Made by a program: the position numbers and the translations under genes
The notes under the pieces: generated by a model
What the model was told of the DNA's origin: nothing
Databases searched by the model: none
Seen by the model: only the letters and a program-made list of their open reading frames with translations
Assembly: GCF_033118175.1 (NCBI RefSeq)
Contig: NC_083711.1
Location: 45,084,001 to 45,148,000 of the forward strand
DNA from: Dama dama
Taxonomy: Eukaryota; Chordata; Mammalia; Artiodactyla; Cervidae
Length of the DNA stretch: 64,000 nt
Direction of reading: 5' to 3'
Shown: positions 61,682 through 64,000 of the stretch, piece after piece
Layout: every line of letters starts with the position of its first letter
How positions within the stretch are numbered: the stretch's first letter is position 1

Positions 61682-62668
61682 CTAAGCTTTGTTTCCTGGC
61701 AGTAAGTAAAACCTTCTGCCACTGCCATAGCTACTGCTGCTGCTGGAACCACCATAGCCACCTTGGTTTCGTGGTTTGGCAAAGTATTGGCCTCCACCAC
61801 CATAGGGGCCAGAACTTCTGCCTCCAAAGTTTCCTCCTTTCATGGGTCCAAAATTTGAAGACTGATTGTTGTAATTGCCAAAATCATTGTAGCTTCCACC
61901 ACCTCCAAAATTGCTTCCGTCATTACCAAATCCATTATATCCATCCCCACTGCCACCATATCCGCCACCACCACGGCTGCCACCAAAGCCACCTCGACCA
62001 CTGAAGTTTCCTCCACGACCAAAGTTGTCATTCCCACCAAAACCACCTCCACGACCACCACCAAAGTTTCCAGAACCACTTCGACCTCTCTGGCTGGATG
62101 AAGCACTAGCCATCTCTTGCTTAGACAGGGCTTTTCTCACTTCACAGTTGTGGCCATTCACAGTGTGGTATTTCTGAATGACAATTTTGTCTACAGAGTC
62201 ATGGTCATCAAAGGTTACAAAAGCAAAGCCTCTCTTTTTGCCACTGCCTCGATCAGTCATGATTTCAATTACTTCAATTTTTCCATACTGTTCAAAATAA
62301 TCTCTCAGGTGATGTTCTTCAGTGTCTTCTTTAATGCCACCAACAAAAATCTTTTTCACAGTTAAGTGGGCACCAGGTCTTTGAGAATCTTCTCTTGACA
62401 CGGCCCTCTTTGGTTCCACAACTCTTCCGTCCACCTTGTGTGGCCTTGCATTCATGGCCGCATCCACCTCCTCCACCGTGGCGTATGTGACAAACCCGAA
62501 GCCTCTGGAGCGCTTGGTGTTTGGATCCCTCATTACCACACAGTCTGTGAGCGTTCCCCATTGCTCAAAATGGCTCCTCAGACTTTCATCAGTTGTTTCA
62601 AAGCTCAATCCTCCGATGAAGAGCTTCCGCAGCTGTTCGGGCTCTTTGGGAGACTCTGATTTAGACAT
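61682..62668 (-). CDS. HNRNPA1 retrocopy: Intact hnRNP A1 retrocopy reading frame (328 codons, stop-loss extension)
   Basis: One uninterrupted frame encodes hnRNP A1, a nuclear RNA-binding protein involved in splicing and mRNA export. RRM1 (about residues 14-97) has RNP2 LFIGGL and RNP1 RGFGFVTY. RRM2 (about 105-184) has IFVGGI and KRGFAFVTF. A Gly/Arg/Phe-rich RGG and prion-like tail follows from about 190, then the M9 transport signal near FGNYNNQSSNFGPMKGG. The first 320 residues agree with the 320-residue A1 isoform as I remember it, including its usual C-terminus GSGRRF. Where a stop is expected there is TAC, so translation would add YLLPGNKA before a TAG. There are no introns, whereas the parent gene has many, so this is a processed copy. 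It is antisense to EPHA6. No promoter is evident, so expression is unproven, and it may be catalogued as a pseudogene despite the open frame. Confidence 0.9.
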   Translation of the reverse strand: MSKSESPKEPEQLRKLFIGGLSFETTDESLRSHFEQWGTLTDCVVMRDPNTKRSRGFGFVTYATVEEVDAAMNARPHKVDGRVVEPKRAVSREDSQRPGAHLTVKKIFVGGIKEDTEEHHLRDYFEQYGKIEVIEIMTDRGSGKKRGFAFVTFDDHDSVDKIVIQKYHTVNGHNCEVRKALSKQEMASASSSQRGRSGSGNFGGGRGGGFGGNDNFGRGGNFSGRGGFGGSRGGGGYGGSGDGYNGFGNDGSNFGGGGSYNDFGNYNNQSSNFGPMKGGNFGGRSSGPYGGGGQYFAKPRNQGGYGGSSSSSSYGSGRRFYLLPGNKA

Positions 62669-62731
62669 GACGGCAGTGGAGGCGGGGAAGTCTTCAACGA
62701 TGCTTTCTCGGTGGCGTCCACAGGCAGAAAG

Positions 62732-62744
62732 TTACTGTCCTTCT
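62732..62744. repeat. Target-site duplication, 5' side of the HNRNPA1 retrocopy
   Basis: TTACTGTCCTTCT, identical to 60938-60950, lies immediately outside the first base of the mRNA leader, showing that the copy is not 5'-truncated. Confidence 0.92.
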
Positions 62745-62849
62745 AAGTAAAGAAAAAGTAAATTTCAAATTACTAGCGTAAACTTTACCATTCATCTTTA
62801 TATTGCTCAATGCTACTTTTAAATGGAAAGATAAGAACATTTAACTCAT

Positions 62850-63225
62850 GTGGCGTCAGAGTACAGTACAGTTTTTTTCCTACAGTCCTGCCCCACTGGG
62901 GGTGCTGGGGCTATCTCCAGCCCCCAAGGGTATCTCAAGCAGACCAGGACAGACAAAGGACAGACCAGGACAGACTCAAAACCTTGGAAAGAGGAAGGAA
63001 GGGTGTCCCCAGGCACTGATCCAGTCCAGACACCCTCCCTCTGCACAGGGACAGTTGTAGGGAGATTGATGACACCTCCAGATTCCCAGGGCTTCCCAAC
63101 CCACAGTGGGAGAACTCTAAAGATCTTTAAACCTCCTTGCCAGAAACTGTTGGCTGCCTGCATGGGATGAATGAGAAAGCCGGGGCGTCAAGCTCCCAGT
63201 TTGTCCCATCAGACTTTGCTTACAA
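62850..63225. other. GC-rich segment of unknown origin
   Basis: A sharp rise in GC in otherwise AT-rich intron, with small tandem GGACAGAC-type units at about 62941-62977. Several overlapping open frames exist but none has a recognisable domain. An LTR or unique promoter-like segment are the main alternatives; I cannot assign it. Confidence 0.35.
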
Positions 63226-64000
63226 AATATGGGTTAAAGATAAAATTATTAAGAATTTCAAGATGGCAGTAGCTAAGCATTATACTCTAAGCAGGATTAT
63301 AGAACCATGCAGCTGAGAAAGTCAAGCAGACTCTTGAAATCTGTCCTGAAGTCATTTTACAAAATAGTGATGTCGTTGTTTTTCCCATTTACCTCTATAT
63401 GTTAGTCAGAAAACAACTGCGCTCAGTAACTATGATGTGCCAGGTACTGTGCTGTGTGCCATGGAGCGAAAAACAAGCACACGTTAGAGTGTTTGAGTGG
63501 TGTCTGCTACAGAGCAGTCAACAGTCTTTCATTCCTTAAAATTCTTTATAGCTTAGCTAAAAAAAAAAGAAAGAATAAATTAAGCATATATCTGATTCAA
63601 TATACATTTTTGAATTCTGAGTGCCTAAAATTTTACTTAGCATGCAAGTCCTTAAAATATGTATAAAGTAATAAATGATTAAATAGTGATGTGATAGGTG
63701 GTAAATGTTGACATTTCGTTTTTCTATTTCTATGAAAGAGAGACTAGATGTTTGGCCATATATTTATTCTGTCATACAGTAAGCAAAGCTTTTAGTTATA
63801 AAAGATGAAACACACAAAAAAAGTTGAAAGATAGCTCCATAATTTGCCTAAAAGTGTTCTTATTATTTTGCAATTCTAATAGACCTAAAGATAAATTCCA
63901 TAGATCTATATTGTTTTACTGAATCACTTCTAAAGTGTACCCTAAGGCAAAAAAGTGCTTTTTTCCTTCAGAATAATTATAGCTTAGCTCATGGAATTAC
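63226..64000. other. Intron 5, end of window
   Basis: AT-rich; no gene or repeat recognised. Confidence 0.4.

Larger units (their letters stand above)
60951..62731 (-). pseudogene. HNRNPA1 retrocopy: Full-length processed HNRNPA1 retrocopy (5' leader, ORF, 3' UTR, poly(A))
   Basis: On the minus strand the insertion runs from a 63-nt leader beginning CTTTCTGCC at 62731, through the ORF, to a long 3' UTR resembling the HNRNPA1 3' UTR. An AATAAA signal sits at 60991-60996 and a poly(A) tail of about 22 nt at 60951-60972. A perfect 13-bp direct repeat, TTACTGTCCTTCT, flanks it at 60938-60950 and 62732-62744. On the insertion strand the first-nick site reads TTACTT|AGAAGG, close to the L1 endonuclease preference TT|AAAA. 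These are the marks of L1-driven mRNA retrotransposition, and the perfect duplication and intact frame argue for a recent event. The T-rich runs within the 3' UTR belong to the parent message and are not separate insertions. Confidence 0.93.
1..64000 (+). other. EPHA6: Interior of the EPHA6 gene (introns 3-5 with exons 4 and 5)
   Basis: Two + strand exons with matching phases define one Eph receptor gene spanning the window. No promoter, first exon or final exon is visible, so both gene ends lie outside. By the conserved Eph gene structure the exons correspond to 4 and 5, giving a visible intron 3 of over 35 kb, an intron 4 of 16.4 kb and an intron 5 of over 11 kb. EPHA6 is known for very long introns, which fits. 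The exon numbering and gene extent are inference; the exons themselves are seen directly. Confidence 0.85.

Noticed and set aside
61771..62750. Several open frames on the + strand opposite hnRNP A1
   Set aside because: They are antisense shadows of the Gly-rich coding sequence; their Pro/His-rich composition follows directly from it.
1..64000. CRISPR array, operon or prokaryotic defence system
   Set aside because: The window is clearly mammalian intronic DNA; regular repeats are microsatellites and dispersed retroelements.

Overview
The window is ruminant (pecoran, most likely bovid) nuclear DNA. The evidence is the repeat content: Bov-tA and BovA2 SINEs, BovB (RTE) LINEs, CHR-2-type SINEs and ruminant L1 3' ends, together with MIR and L2 relics common to mammals. 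Base composition is AT-rich and there is no bacterial-style gene packing. Bos, Ovis and Capra cannot be told apart by eye.

The window lies inside one large gene on the + strand, an Eph receptor tyrosine kinase best matched to EPHA6. Two coding exons are visible. The first is 156 bp (35751-35906, cysteine-rich region after the ligand-binding domain). The second is 336 bp (52333-52668, first fibronectin type III domain). Both have consensus AG/GT splice sites and join in frame through a split arginine codon. By Eph family gene structure they are exons 4 and 5, so 1-35750 is intron 3, 35907-52332 is intron 4, and 52669-64000 is the start of intron 5.

The only other coding-looking sequence is a full-length processed copy of HNRNPA1, antisense to EPHA6 in intron 5 (60951-62731, minus). 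It has a 13-bp target-site duplication, a poly(A) tail, a complete 5' leader, and an unbroken 328-codon frame that runs 8 codons past the normal hnRNP A1 end.

Intron 3 carries two near-complete but decayed BovB elements (8067-11095 minus; 17010-20457 plus) and several BovB, L1 and SINE pieces. A more GC-rich stretch lies at about 29880-30630. Intron 4 holds a BovB 3' portion with a 280-codon frame including the YADD motif (41849-42963). Intron 5 holds a 60-bp inverted repeat around a CA microsatellite (53564-53855) and two oppositely oriented L1 3' tips.

I found no new multigene system, CRISPR array, tRNA or rRNA gene. The observations most worth checking are the intact hnRNP A1 retrocopy, a poly(A)-only insertion with a target-site duplication, a roughly 65-bp mini-insertion inside a BovB, the inverted repeat, inverted SINE pairs flanking the EPHA6 exons, and the GC-rich intronic island.
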